A DNA stretch of 5,909 bases from Rickettsia typhi. GTDB taxonomy: Bacteria; Pseudomonadota; Alphaproteobacteria; Rickettsiales; UBA1997. The DNA lies in NCBI GenBank assembly GCA_945861125.1, contig CAMASZ010000080.1, positions 1 to 5,909 of the forward strand, given 5' to 3'. Position 1 is the stretch's first letter; every line of letters begins with the position of its first letter. Below the pieces are notes generated by a model. That model was not told the origin of the DNA. It worked only from the letters and a program-made list of their open reading frames with translations, and did not search any database. Shown here piece by piece: positions 1 to 5,342 of the stretch. The position numbers and the translations under genes are program-made.

Positions 1-693
1 TTTAAGAGCAGGAAAATTTCTGCCCTCTTTATAATTTGATAATGAATTTTTTACAAAATCTTTTAGCTTTTCAAATGCAAAATTTTCACCAACTTGCCAT
101 ATTTCCGCCATTTCTTTATACCAATTAACCTTTGGCAAAAGCTTTAAATCTCTAATGTCAACGGAATTTTTTTGATCATAAAAAATATCAAAATTTTTAG
201 GAATCTTTAAAGGCTGTCTAGGTGATTCACTGCCAAGACAACCCTTACGATAAAAAGGGGTAAATACTTTATAAGGAGTTTGATCTGATTTTAAAATTTT
301 TTGTGGTTCCCATAATAATGAACCATTAAAACTTTTTACAATTAAATTTTTTTCTTTTAACCATTTTTTGATTTCTGAATCTTGTTTAATTCTATAGGGT
401 TCATAATTTCTATTCCAAAAAATTGCATTTATATTATTTTCACTGACCAATTTTTGTAAAATTTTTTTAGAATCACCAACATAAATATTTAATTTATCAT
501 TAAGAGTTTTGTTAAGGCTTTTTAGACTCTGATGAAGCCACCACTTACTTGCACTACCTAATTTTCTATCGTTATGAGAATTTTCATCAAAAATATAAAT
601 TGGAAAAACTGTTCCATAATTTATCGCCTCAATTAAAGCAGGATTATCATTGATTCTTAAGTCATTTCGAAACCAAACAATGTTTTTAGCCAT
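1..693 (-). CDS. phrB: Deoxyribodipyrimidine (DNA) photolyase, N-terminal part, cut by the window edge
   Basis: This is a light-driven flavoenzyme of the photolyase/cryptochrome family, which splits UV-induced pyrimidine dimers in DNA. The reading frame is open for 231 codons from ATG at 693 down to base 1, so the C-terminal part lies outside. The start MAKNIVWFRNDLRINDNPAL is the typical photolyase opening (V-W-F-R-x-D-L-R-x-x-D-N-x-A-L). Further on are GSASKWWLHQSL (residues about 47-58), NRNYEPYR (about 92-99) and TPYKVFTPFYRKG (about 128-140), all family hallmarks of the N-terminal alpha/beta antenna-binding domain. The visible end, NYKEGRNFPAL, matches the opening of the helical FAD-binding domain. 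The catalytic tryptophans and most FAD contacts are not in view. No Shine-Dalgarno sequence precedes the start. The gene is divergent from rpsA across a 249-bp spacer. I am confident of the family. Class I CPD photolyase is more likely than a cryptochrome, but the missing half would decide. Confidence 0.93.
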   Translation of the reverse strand, partial: MAKNIVWFRNDLRINDNPALIEAINYGTVFPIYIFDENSHNDRKLGSASKWWLHQSLKSLNKTLNDKLNIYVGDSKKILQKLVSENNINAIFWNRNYEPYRIKQDSEIKKWLKEKNLIVKSFNGSLLWEPQKILKSDQTPYKVFTPFYRKGCLGSESPRQPLKIPKNFDIFYDQKNSVDIRDLKLLPKVNWYKEMAEIWQVGENFAFEKLKDFVKNSLSNYKEGRNFPALK

Positions 694-854
694 TTTTGTT
701 GTTTAAAATTTATAATTGAAGTTATTAAATGAATTGCATTTAAAAACATTATTGATATAATAAATAAAAGCCACTCCAAACTTAAAAAAACTCAAAATCA
801 GCTTCGCAAAAAAAAACAAATATAAATTTTTTAATAAAAAGCTTTTTTAAATTT

Positions 855-883
855 TTGCTATCGTTTAGGTAGTTAAAAACAAT
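855..883 (+). promoter_or_regulatory. Candidate rpsA promoter
   Basis: The -35-like TTGCTA (855-860) is followed after 17 nt by AACAAT (878-883), which matches the -10 consensus at four of six positions. An alternative -10, TATTAA (883-888), is a better hexamer but would need a 22-nt spacer. The -35 resembles TTGCTT in the stronger candidate promoter upstream of iscR. Matches of this quality are common in AT-rich DNA, so this is only a candidate. Confidence 0.25.
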
Positions 884-900
884 ATTAATCTTAACCAAAA

Positions 901-927
901 TTTAGTAAATTCCAAAAGTTTACTAAA
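901..927 (+). promoter_or_regulatory. Inverted repeat (possible leader hairpin or operator) just upstream of rpsA
   Basis: TTTAGTAAA (901-909) and TTTACTAAA (919-927) are perfect 9-bp inverted repeats separated by 9 nt, ending 15 nt before the rpsA start codon. No T-run or GC-rich stem follows, so it is not a terminator. It could fold in the rpsA leader RNA, where S1 autoregulation acts in enterobacteria, or bind a dimeric regulator as DNA. The symmetry is seen directly; any function is inferred. Confidence 0.35.
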
Positions 928-942
928 ATAAAATAAATAGAC

Positions 943-2649
943 ATGACAAATACCAATAAAGAACAAGAAAAAATTTTTGCACAAGAAAATTTTGCTGAAT
1001 TATTTGAAGAATATGAAAAAGACACCCAAAAACTCATTGAAGGAACCGTTGTTAAGGGAGTTATAGTTGGAATCTCAGACAAAGGAGTTGCTGTTGATAT
1101 AGGAGCAAAATCAGTTGGATTTGTTGACATCAACGAATTTCGTCGTGATGGCAAAATTGAAGAAGGTGATGTGGTTGATGTCTTTCTTGAGCGTTTAGAA
1201 AATAAAAGAGGAGAATTAATCATCAGTCGTGATAATGCGCGTCGTTTCAATAACTGGCATTACCTAAAACAATGCCTAGAAGATAAAACAATAATTGAAG
1301 GAAAAATAATTGGTCGAGTTAAGGGTGGTTATGCCGCCGATATTAATGGTATTACCTGCTTCCTTCCTAGGAGCCAAGTTGATACCATGCTTTTAGCTGA
1401 TGATAATTTTTTAATTGGTAAAATCGAAAATTTACAGGTTTTAAAAATTGATGAAGTACGTGGTAACATAGTGGTTTCTCGCAGATCGGTTCTTGAAAAT
1501 CAAAGAAACATCGAAAAAGACAAAGTTCTTTCTACAATTAAAGTTGGTGATTCAATAGATGGTATCGTCAAAAACATCACCGATTACGGAGCATTCATTG
1601 ATTTTGGTAGTTTTGATGGTTTACTCCACCTCACTGATATTTCATGGTGCCGTATTAAACACCCTTCAGAAGCACTAAAAATTGGTCAAGAAGTTAAGGT
1701 TCAAGTAATTAAATATGATGAAGCAACCAAAAGAGTTTCACTAGGAATGAAGCAATTACAGCAAAATCCATGGGAATCAATTTCACAAAAATACCCAGTT
1801 GGAGCCACAGTAAAAGGCAAAGTAACCAATATCACAAATTACGGAGCATTTGTAGAAATTGAACAAGGAATTGAGGGCTTAGTACACGTTTCTGAAATGA
1901 GCTGGTTAAAAAATAATAGCAGTCCAAATAAATTTATCAATCAGGGTCAAGAAGTTGAGGTTATGGTTCTTGATATTAATTCGCAAACCCACCGTATTTC
2001 GCTTGGTATGAAGCAGTGTGAGCAAAATCCGTGGCAATTATTTTCAGACAAACATAAGGTTGGAGATATTGTTGAAGGTACGGTTAAAAACTTTACTGAA
2101 TTCGGCTTATTTATCGGCTTTGATAGTGGAGTTGATGGATTAGTTCATGTGTCAGATATTTCAAGCGAGGGAACCAAAGAAGAAATTCAAAAAAAATATA
2201 AATCAGGTGAAAAAATAAAAGTAATAGTTCTTGGCAGTAATTACGAAAAGGAACGCATTTCACTCGGTATTAGACAACTCGCTAACAATAATTTCCAAGC
2301 TGAATTAGATAAGGTTTCAGAAGGATCTATTGTTTCTTGCGTTGTTATAGGAGTTAAAAAAGACTTCCTTGAAGTTGAATTAGATTCTGGCCTAAAAGCC
2401 ATAATTAAAAGACTAGATCTATCCAATAATAAACAAAACCAAAAAACTGAAAAATTTGAGGTTGGAGATCGTATAGAAGCAAAAGTTATGATGTTCAATA
2501 AAATTAGTGGTAAGTTATTATTATCAATCAAAGATATGGAATCTTCTGAACAAGAAGCTCATATTTATTCTGAAAATAATAGTGGCGCTACAATTGGCAG
2601 CATCGCTGGAAATGTCTTTGATTCTCTTAAAGAAAAAGAAGCAAATTAA
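943..2649 (+). CDS. rpsA: 30S ribosomal protein S1
   Basis: S1 binds single-stranded mRNA on the 30S subunit and helps load messages with weak or no Shine-Dalgarno sequence. The 568-residue product is the normal size for proteobacterial S1. It carries six S1/OB-fold repeats at about residues 33-97, 117-182, 201-270, 287-356, 373-443 and 459-531. Repeats 3-5 are the best conserved, with typical YGAFIDFG, YGAFVEIE and FGLFIGFD strands, GLLHLTDISW / GLVHVSEMSW / GLVHVSDIS segments and closing SLGMKQ or SLGIRQ motifs. Repeats 1 and 2 are the divergent ribosome-docking type. The tail after residue 531 is acidic and polar. ATG at 943 is chosen because the N-terminus ahead of repeat 1 has normal length; no Shine-Dalgarno sequence precedes it, as is common for rpsA. 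sppA follows after 3 nt, suggesting co-transcription. Often rpsA lies next to cmk or ihfB, but neither is seen here. Confidence 0.97.
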   Translation: MTNTNKEQEKIFAQENFAELFEEYEKDTQKLIEGTVVKGVIVGISDKGVAVDIGAKSVGFVDINEFRRDGKIEEGDVVDVFLERLENKRGELIISRDNARRFNNWHYLKQCLEDKTIIEGKIIGRVKGGYAADINGITCFLPRSQVDTMLLADDNFLIGKIENLQVLKIDEVRGNIVVSRRSVLENQRNIEKDKVLSTIKVGDSIDGIVKNITDYGAFIDFGSFDGLLHLTDISWCRIKHPSEALKIGQEVKVQVIKYDEATKRVSLGMKQLQQNPWESISQKYPVGATVKGKVTNITNYGAFVEIEQGIEGLVHVSEMSWLKNNSSPNKFINQGQEVEVMVLDINSQTHRISLGMKQCEQNPWQLFSDKHKVGDIVEGTVKNFTEFGLFIGFDSGVDGLVHVSDISSEGTKEEIQKKYKSGEKIKVIVLGSNYEKERISLGIRQLANNNFQAELDKVSEGSIVSCVVIGVKKDFLEVELDSGLKAIIKRLDLSNNKQNQKTEKFEVGDRIEAKVMMFNKISGKLLLSIKDMESSEQEAHIYSENNSGATIGSIAGNVFDSLKEKEAN

Positions 2650-2652
2650 CAA

Positions 2653-3576
2653 ATGAATTTTCCTGATCACTTAACATCTTTAATATATCTTAAATCAAAG
2701 CTCCAAAAGTGGAAAAATATTGCTTTGTTTTTCGCAATATTTTCTATTTTATTAACATTCAAATTAATTTTTGGAACTGGTATAAAAAATGATGTTATTG
2801 ACAGTAATTACATAGCTAATATTAAAATTGAAGGCGCAATATTTAGAAACGATTATCGTAGCAAAATTCTTAAAGAAATTGCCGAACAAAAAAATATTCG
2901 CGCCTTAATTATAAATATTGATAGTCCCGGTGGCGAAATAGTTGGAAGCGAAATTCTTTTTAACGAAATAAGAAAAATTGCTGAAAAAAAACCAACCGTT
3001 GTTGTAATGAACTCAGTCGCTGCTTCAGGCGCCTATATGTCCGCTGTAGCTTCTGATTATATAATTGCCCATAATGGTACTCTTACTGGATCAATTGGAG
3101 TTCTAATGGAGTCACCTGAAATTACTGATCTGGCTAATAAAATTGGCATTAAATTTAATACCTATAAATCATCCCCTCTCAAAGGTAGTCCATCGCTTTT
3201 TGAAAAAAATAATCCCAAAGTTGAAAAAATCATGCAAGAATCAATAATTGATTCATATCAATTTTTTGTTGAGCTAGTTAAAAATAGAAGAGCAAATAAG
3301 TTAAATAAAAATATGTTAAATGAAATTTTTGATGGCAGAGTATTTACAGGTAGACAAGCTTTAAAGGTTGGTTTAGTTGATAAAATTGGCAATTTCCAAG
3401 ACGCTTTGGATTATCTTTTATTACAAAAAATTGACTTCAAACAAATTCCTATACGCGATGTTGATGTTATTGAAAAAGAAAATAATTTTTTTGATAAACT
3501 ATTAGGTTACCTACCTTTTTCTAATAATAAAAATTCTAATTTTTTTGATAAAAAAATAATGGCAGTAATGCCTTGA
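2653..3576 (+). CDS. sppA: Signal peptide peptidase SppA, short form (family S49 serine protease)
   Basis: SppA is a membrane-anchored Ser-Lys protease that degrades signal peptides left in the inner membrane after secretion. The 307-residue product has one N-terminal transmembrane segment at about residues 22-42, then a single S49 domain. This is the short form found in Bacillus and many alphaproteobacteria, not the 67-kDa tandem form of E. coli. Motifs include NIDSPGG (88-94), the nucleophile Ser125 in SVAASGAY, TGSIGVLME (145-153) and the candidate general base Lys177 in SPLKGSP. The Ser-to-Lys spacing of 52 residues equals that of Bacillus subtilis SppA (147/199, from memory). DGRVFTGRQALKVGLVDKIG (227-246) is the conserved C-terminal motif. 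The start lies 3 nt after the rpsA stop with only a weak purine stretch before it, so coupled translation is plausible. A 16-bp direct repeat near the 3' end encodes NFFDK twice. Confidence 0.95.
   Translation: MNFPDHLTSLIYLKSKLQKWKNIALFFAIFSILLTFKLIFGTGIKNDVIDSNYIANIKIEGAIFRNDYRSKILKEIAEQKNIRALIINIDSPGGEIVGSEILFNEIRKIAEKKPTVVVMNSVAASGAYMSAVASDYIIAHNGTLTGSIGVLMESPEITDLANKIGIKFNTYKSSPLKGSPSLFEKNNPKVEKIMQESIIDSYQFFVELVKNRRANKLNKNMLNEIFDGRVFTGRQALKVGLVDKIGNFQDALDYLLLQKIDFKQIPIRDVDVIEKENNFFDKLLGYLPFSNNKNSNFFDKKIMAVMP
3483..3552 (+). repeat. 16-bp direct repeat inside the sppA 3' end
   Basis: TAATTTTTTTGATAAA occurs at 3483-3498 and again at 3537-3552. The offset is 54 bp, a multiple of three, so both copies are read in the same frame and give N-F-F-D-K. 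Recombination or slippage between them would remove or add 18 codons without breaking the frame. The second copy lies in the poorly conserved tail of SppA, outside the catalytic domain. Confidence 0.6.
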
Positions 3577-3651
3577 TTTAAATAAAAGAATTAATATTAT
3601 TTCAGTTAGTTTTTTGAATTTATTCTCAAAAAAATTATTAGATGGTTTTGT

Positions 3652-3685
3652 TTGCTATTTATTTTTCAAATCATTAGCCTATAAA
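3652..3685 (+). promoter_or_regulatory. Candidate acpP promoter region
   Basis: The gap between sppA and acpP contains TTGCTA (3652-3657) and TATAAA (3680-3685), about 50 nt ahead of the acpP start. The spacing of 22 nt is too long for a standard sigma-70 pair, so TATAAA may use the weaker TTTATT at 3658-3663 (16-nt spacer) instead. The 161-bp gap and the dedicated terminator after acpP suggest that acpP has its own promoter, but the exact site is uncertain. Confidence 0.25.
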
Positions 3686-3737
3686 TCCCTTTTATTTTAT
3701 AATTATTTATTTTCCTATTAACCAATTTGTTAAATTT

Positions 3738-3980
3738 ATGACTAACAATAATGAGATCTTTGAAAGAGTAAAAAAAATTATAATTAATCATCTTGGGGCA
3801 GAAGAAGCAAAAGTTGTTGATACAGCCAACTTTATTGATGATCTTGGAGCTGATAGCCTTGATCAAGTTGAATTAGTGATGGCTTTTGAAGAAGAGTTTG
3901 GTATCGAAATTCCTGATGATGCTGCAGAAAAAATTATTACAGTCGGAAATGCAGTTAAATACATATCTGAAAATATGTAA
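3738..3980 (+). CDS. acpP: Acyl carrier protein
   Basis: AcpP is a small acidic cytosolic protein that carries growing acyl chains as thioesters on a 4'-phosphopantetheine arm during type II fatty acid synthesis. It also supplies acyl groups for phospholipid and lipid A synthesis. The 80-residue product has the normal length. The arm attaches at Ser40 in [20 protein letters not shown], the near-universal ACP motif. The acidic recognition helix follows, then [19 protein letters not shown], the usual helix III-IV segment. No Shine-Dalgarno sequence precedes ATG 3738, but the N-terminal length is right and no better start exists. In many bacteria acpP is followed by fabF. Here a strong terminator follows at once and no fatty acid gene is adjacent, so it appears to be transcribed alone or as the last gene after sppA. 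Confidence 0.97.
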   Translation: MTNNNEIFERVKKIIINHLGAEEAKVVDTANFIDDLGADSLDQVELVMAFEEEFGIEIPDDAAEKIITVGNAVKYISENM

Positions 3981-3990
3981 CTTTCCAATA

Positions 3991-4030
3991 AATGACCTCT
4001 CAGATTGATTTTTTGGGAGGTCATTCTTTT
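3991..4030 (+). terminator. Intrinsic terminator of acpP
   Basis: AATGACCTCTC (3991-4001) pairs with GGGAGGTCATT (4015-4025), an 11-bp stem with one T-G wobble and a 13-nt loop. It is followed directly by CTTTT. The stem is the most GC-rich stretch nearby and begins 10 nt after the acpP stop. On the opposite strand the hairpin is not followed by a T-run, so it should act mainly on plus-strand transcripts. Confidence 0.88.
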
Positions 4031-4074
4031 AAAATCCACCGCTCCCATAAAATGCCTTACCCCACAAAAATTCT

Positions 4075-4097
4075 CTAAAAAATCTACTAAAAATCTA
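4075..4097 (+). repeat. Short two-copy tandem repeat
   Basis: CTAAAAAATCTA (4075-4086) is followed immediately by CTAAAAATCTA (4087-4097), the same unit less one A. It lies between the acpP terminator and the palindromic element. It is probably a slippage product; no function can be assigned. Confidence 0.5.
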
Positions 4098-4107
4098 TAG
4101 CAAAATT

Positions 4108-4267
4108 ATACCATTTTAACTTAAAAACAATCAATCTAGCAAAATGTTTTGGAGATAAAAATGATAGTTGTATACACATACAGCTCGAGGCTTCTTACCA
4201 TCTTTAGCCCAAAAAATTAAGCTAGATTGGTTAGTTCAAAATGGAAGTTTTCAAGTTAAAATGGTAT
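4108..4267. mobile_element. 160-bp imperfect palindrome, MITE-like or Rickettsiales-type palindromic element
   Basis: The outer arms ATACCATTTTAACTT (4108-4122) and its complement (4253-4267) match perfectly over 15 bp. A second matching block is AATCAATCTAGC (4129-4140) against 4221-4232 (11 of 12). A third, weaker block is 4156-4166 against 4196-4206 (9 of 11). The right arm has about 14 bp more than the left and holds two related subterminal motifs, AGTTCAAAATGG (4233-4244) and AGTTAAAATGG (4254-4264), like transposase-binding repeats. If the ends are set at TACC and GGTA, both flanks carry TTA (4106-4108 and 4267-4269), a possible 3-bp target duplication. It contains no transposase gene. 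It lies 6 bp beyond the stop of the minus-strand gene and could also end that transcript as a hairpin. Alternatives are a remnant of an internally deleted insertion sequence, or a structured non-coding RNA. Confidence 0.6.
4161..4220 (+). CDS. Possible 19-codon small ORF inside the palindromic element
   Basis: An ATG at 4161 follows GGAG (4151-4154) with a 6-nt gap, the best Shine-Dalgarno arrangement in the window; the confident genes here have none or only weak ones. The frame reads MIVVYTYSSRLLTIFSPKN and stops with TAA at 4218-4220, exactly where the right inverted arm begins. It may be the surviving 5' end of a lost transposase gene, a true small peptide, or chance. The peptide is mildly hydrophobic and I recognise no family. 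Confidence 0.22.
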   Translation: MIVVYTYSSRLLTIFSPKN

Positions 4268-4273
4268 TACACT

Positions 4274-5116
4274 TCAACTATTAAAAACTTGATTGATTGG
4301 TGCAATAGAAAATGGGCTTATTTCTTGACTTGATTTAGGCAAGGTATATGGACTAGGTTTAAAATAACTAACTGGCGCTATGTATTCTATATAATTATTA
4401 CTTTGACTTACATCAGAAAATTTTACTTGATCAAAAAAGCTTTTAAATGAAGAAGTATTTTGACTTCTGTTAGCCTGAAATAATGTGTTAAAACTTCTAG
4501 CTTGGAATACTATAGAGTTTATTTGATTTTGAGAAAGTTTTATAGTATTAAAAAACTCACACAATTTATCGCCCTCTTGATTATTTTTTGAATTTATTAA
4601 TTGCTCTGTTGTTTTATTATCAATAGCTCCGATCGTTTGCGATAAAGCGTTAATGACTCCGATTTTATTATTACCATTTAGTAAATCCGAAGCAAGTTTT
4701 TCACCTTCAGTTTTGGTAATATTTATTTCACTCATTCTTTGCTTTAATTTTTGAAACTTATGCTCATCTTTAATAAGATCAAAAAAGTCTTCGTCATTAC
4801 CTTTTAAAAGATCGGAAAGATCTTTTAATTCTGTTGCTCTAGAATATTGGTTGCTATTAATAGTTTCTGGTTCATTAACAGTAGAAGTTACCAATTCTTG
4901 AATAGTTTTTACCTCACCATTTTCCTCTTTTAAAATGTCTTGTAATTTTCCAGACTTAACTAATGATTCTATGTATCTATAAGCTGATAATATTAAGTTA
5001 TTATCCAGATCAAGCACTTCATGGACTGCTTGTAGAGTTTGGAAATTAATTTGATTGTTTGGTATAATGCCAATTATTTTACAAGAAGCTATAAACAAAT
5101 CTTTTTCTTGAGTCAT
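4274..5116 (-). CDS. Unrecognised 280-residue protein with possible degenerate 42-residue repeats
   Basis: I do not recognise this protein. It has no signal peptide or transmembrane segment, so it is probably soluble. It is rich in Asn, Gln, Ser, Lys and Leu, has only two cysteines (12 and 186), and ends in a Pro/Ser-rich tail (about 247-275). Amphipathic helices appear likely through residues 1-210. Four segments look distantly alike, around KLQDILKEENG (57-67), DLSDLLKGNDE (99-109), KLASDLLNGNN (140-150) and KLCEFFNTIK (184-193). Their leading leucines lie 41-44 residues apart, suggesting a degenerate helical repeat. It is encoded alone on the minus strand between two plus-strand units, with no Shine-Dalgarno sequence but TATAAT 10 nt before the ATG. 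The stop lies 6 bp from the palindromic element. A lineage-specific or host-interaction protein is possible in an endosymbiont, but nothing in the sequence proves it. The long open frame on a separate strand supports a real gene. Confidence 0.75.
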   Translation of the reverse strand: MTQEKDLFIASCKIIGIIPNNQINFQTLQAVHEVLDLDNNLILSAYRYIESLVKSGKLQDILKEENGEVKTIQELVTSTVNEPETINSNQYSRATELKDLSDLLKGNDEDFFDLIKDEHKFQKLKQRMSEINITKTEGEKLASDLLNGNNKIGVINALSQTIGAIDNKTTEQLINSKNNQEGDKLCEFFNTIKLSQNQINSIVFQARSFNTLFQANRSQNTSSFKSFFDQVKFSDVSQSNNYIEYIAPVSYFKPSPYTLPKSSQEISPFSIAPINQVFNS

Positions 5117-5126
5117 TTTATTTATT

Positions 5127-5132
5127 ATTATA
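5127..5132 (-). promoter_or_regulatory. Candidate -10 box of the minus-strand hypothetical gene
   Basis: On the minus strand TATAAT (5132 down to 5127) is a perfect -10 hexamer only 10 nt before the start codon at 5116. No good -35 lies 16-18 nt upstream. If used, transcription would begin 3-4 nt before the ATG, giving an almost leaderless message, which would agree with the lack of a Shine-Dalgarno sequence. Chance occurrence is quite possible in this AT-rich DNA. Confidence 0.25.
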
Positions 5133-5238
5133 TTGATAATTACAACTAAAGACAGTTTATATAAAGAAATTTTTTCTATGTCAATGGTTAGGATTTACAA
5201 CATTTCTCGAATTAAATAGTAAATTAAGAAAAATATTT

Positions 5239-5267
5239 TTGCTTAAAGATGCGTTTTGCATTATAAT
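5239..5267 (+). promoter_or_regulatory. Candidate promoter upstream of iscR
   Basis: TTGCTT (5239-5244) and a perfect TATAAT (5262-5267) are separated by exactly 17 nt, the best sigma-70-type pair seen in the window. Transcription would start near 5274 and give a leader of about 90 nt that includes the IscR-like palindrome. A second option overlaps that palindrome: TTGAGT (5305-5310) with TATAGT (5330-5335), spacer 19 nt. There a bound repressor would cover the -10 directly. Confidence 0.45.
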
Positions 5268-5317
5268 TTAAGATGATCAAATTTTGATTGATCTAATAAA
5301 GTTGTTGAGTAAAAAAA

Positions 5318-5342
5318 ATATCCTACTATTATAGTAGGATAT
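5318..5342. promoter_or_regulatory. Perfect 25-bp palindrome, putative IscR operator
   Basis: The half-sites ATATCCTACTAT (5318-5329) and ATAGTAGGATAT (5331-5342) are exact reverse complements around T5330. Flanking A and T runs extend the symmetry to 5313-5347. Compared with the E. coli IscR type 1 site as I remember it (half-site ATASYYGACTRW), 21 of 25 positions agree; the exceptions are the symmetric S-to-T at position 4 and G-to-T at position 7. It lies 23 bp before the iscR start, as expected for an autoregulatory site. It would also fold as a hairpin followed by six T, but no plus-strand gene upstream needs a terminator, so the operator reading is preferred. Confidence 0.65.

Larger units (their letters stand above)
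694..942. other. Divergent intergenic region between the photolyase gene and rpsA
   Basis: This 249-bp, extremely AT-rich spacer must contain promoters for both flanking genes. It has A-tracts and T-tracts, including the palindrome AAAAAGCTTTTT at 836-847. That palindrome has only a GC pair at its centre, so it is not a convincing terminator. No tRNA, small ORF or long repeat is apparent. A weak photolyase -10 candidate on the minus strand is TATAAA (714 down to 709), without a good -35. The rpsA promoter candidate and leader hairpin are listed separately. Confidence 0.6.

Noticed and set aside
836..847. AAAAAGCTTTTT palindrome as a terminator for either flanking gene
   Set aside because: Both flanking genes diverge from this spacer, so nothing ends here, and the stem has almost no GC content.
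891..1250. Minus-strand open frame of 119 codons opposite the start of rpsA
   Set aside because: It lies antisense to a clearly conserved S1 gene, is Ser/Thr/Pro-rich as expected from antisense codons, and has no recognisable domain.
2241..2531. Minus-strand open frame of 96 codons within rpsA
   Set aside because: It is fully antisense to S1 repeats 5-6, and its low-complexity translation resembles no known protein.
3610..3633. Hairpin TTTTTTGA / TCAAAAAA between sppA and acpP as a terminator
   Set aside because: The stem has a single GC pair and no T-run after it, so it would be too weak. Such A/T mirror symmetry is expected by chance here.
3666..4048. Two minus-strand open frames overlapping acpP
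   Set aside because: Both are antisense to the unmistakable acpP gene. One also runs through the acpP terminator, and neither shows a motif.
5178..5219. Thirteen-codon plus-strand ORF (MSMVRIYNISRIK) upstream of the iscR promoter
   Set aside because: It has no ribosome binding site, very short length and no context; ORFs of this size are frequent by chance.
5271..5294. Imperfect inverted repeat AGATGATCAAA / TTTGATTGATCT after the iscR -10 box
   Set aside because: The arms have mismatched bulges and a tiny loop, and the nearby perfect palindrome is a much better regulatory candidate.
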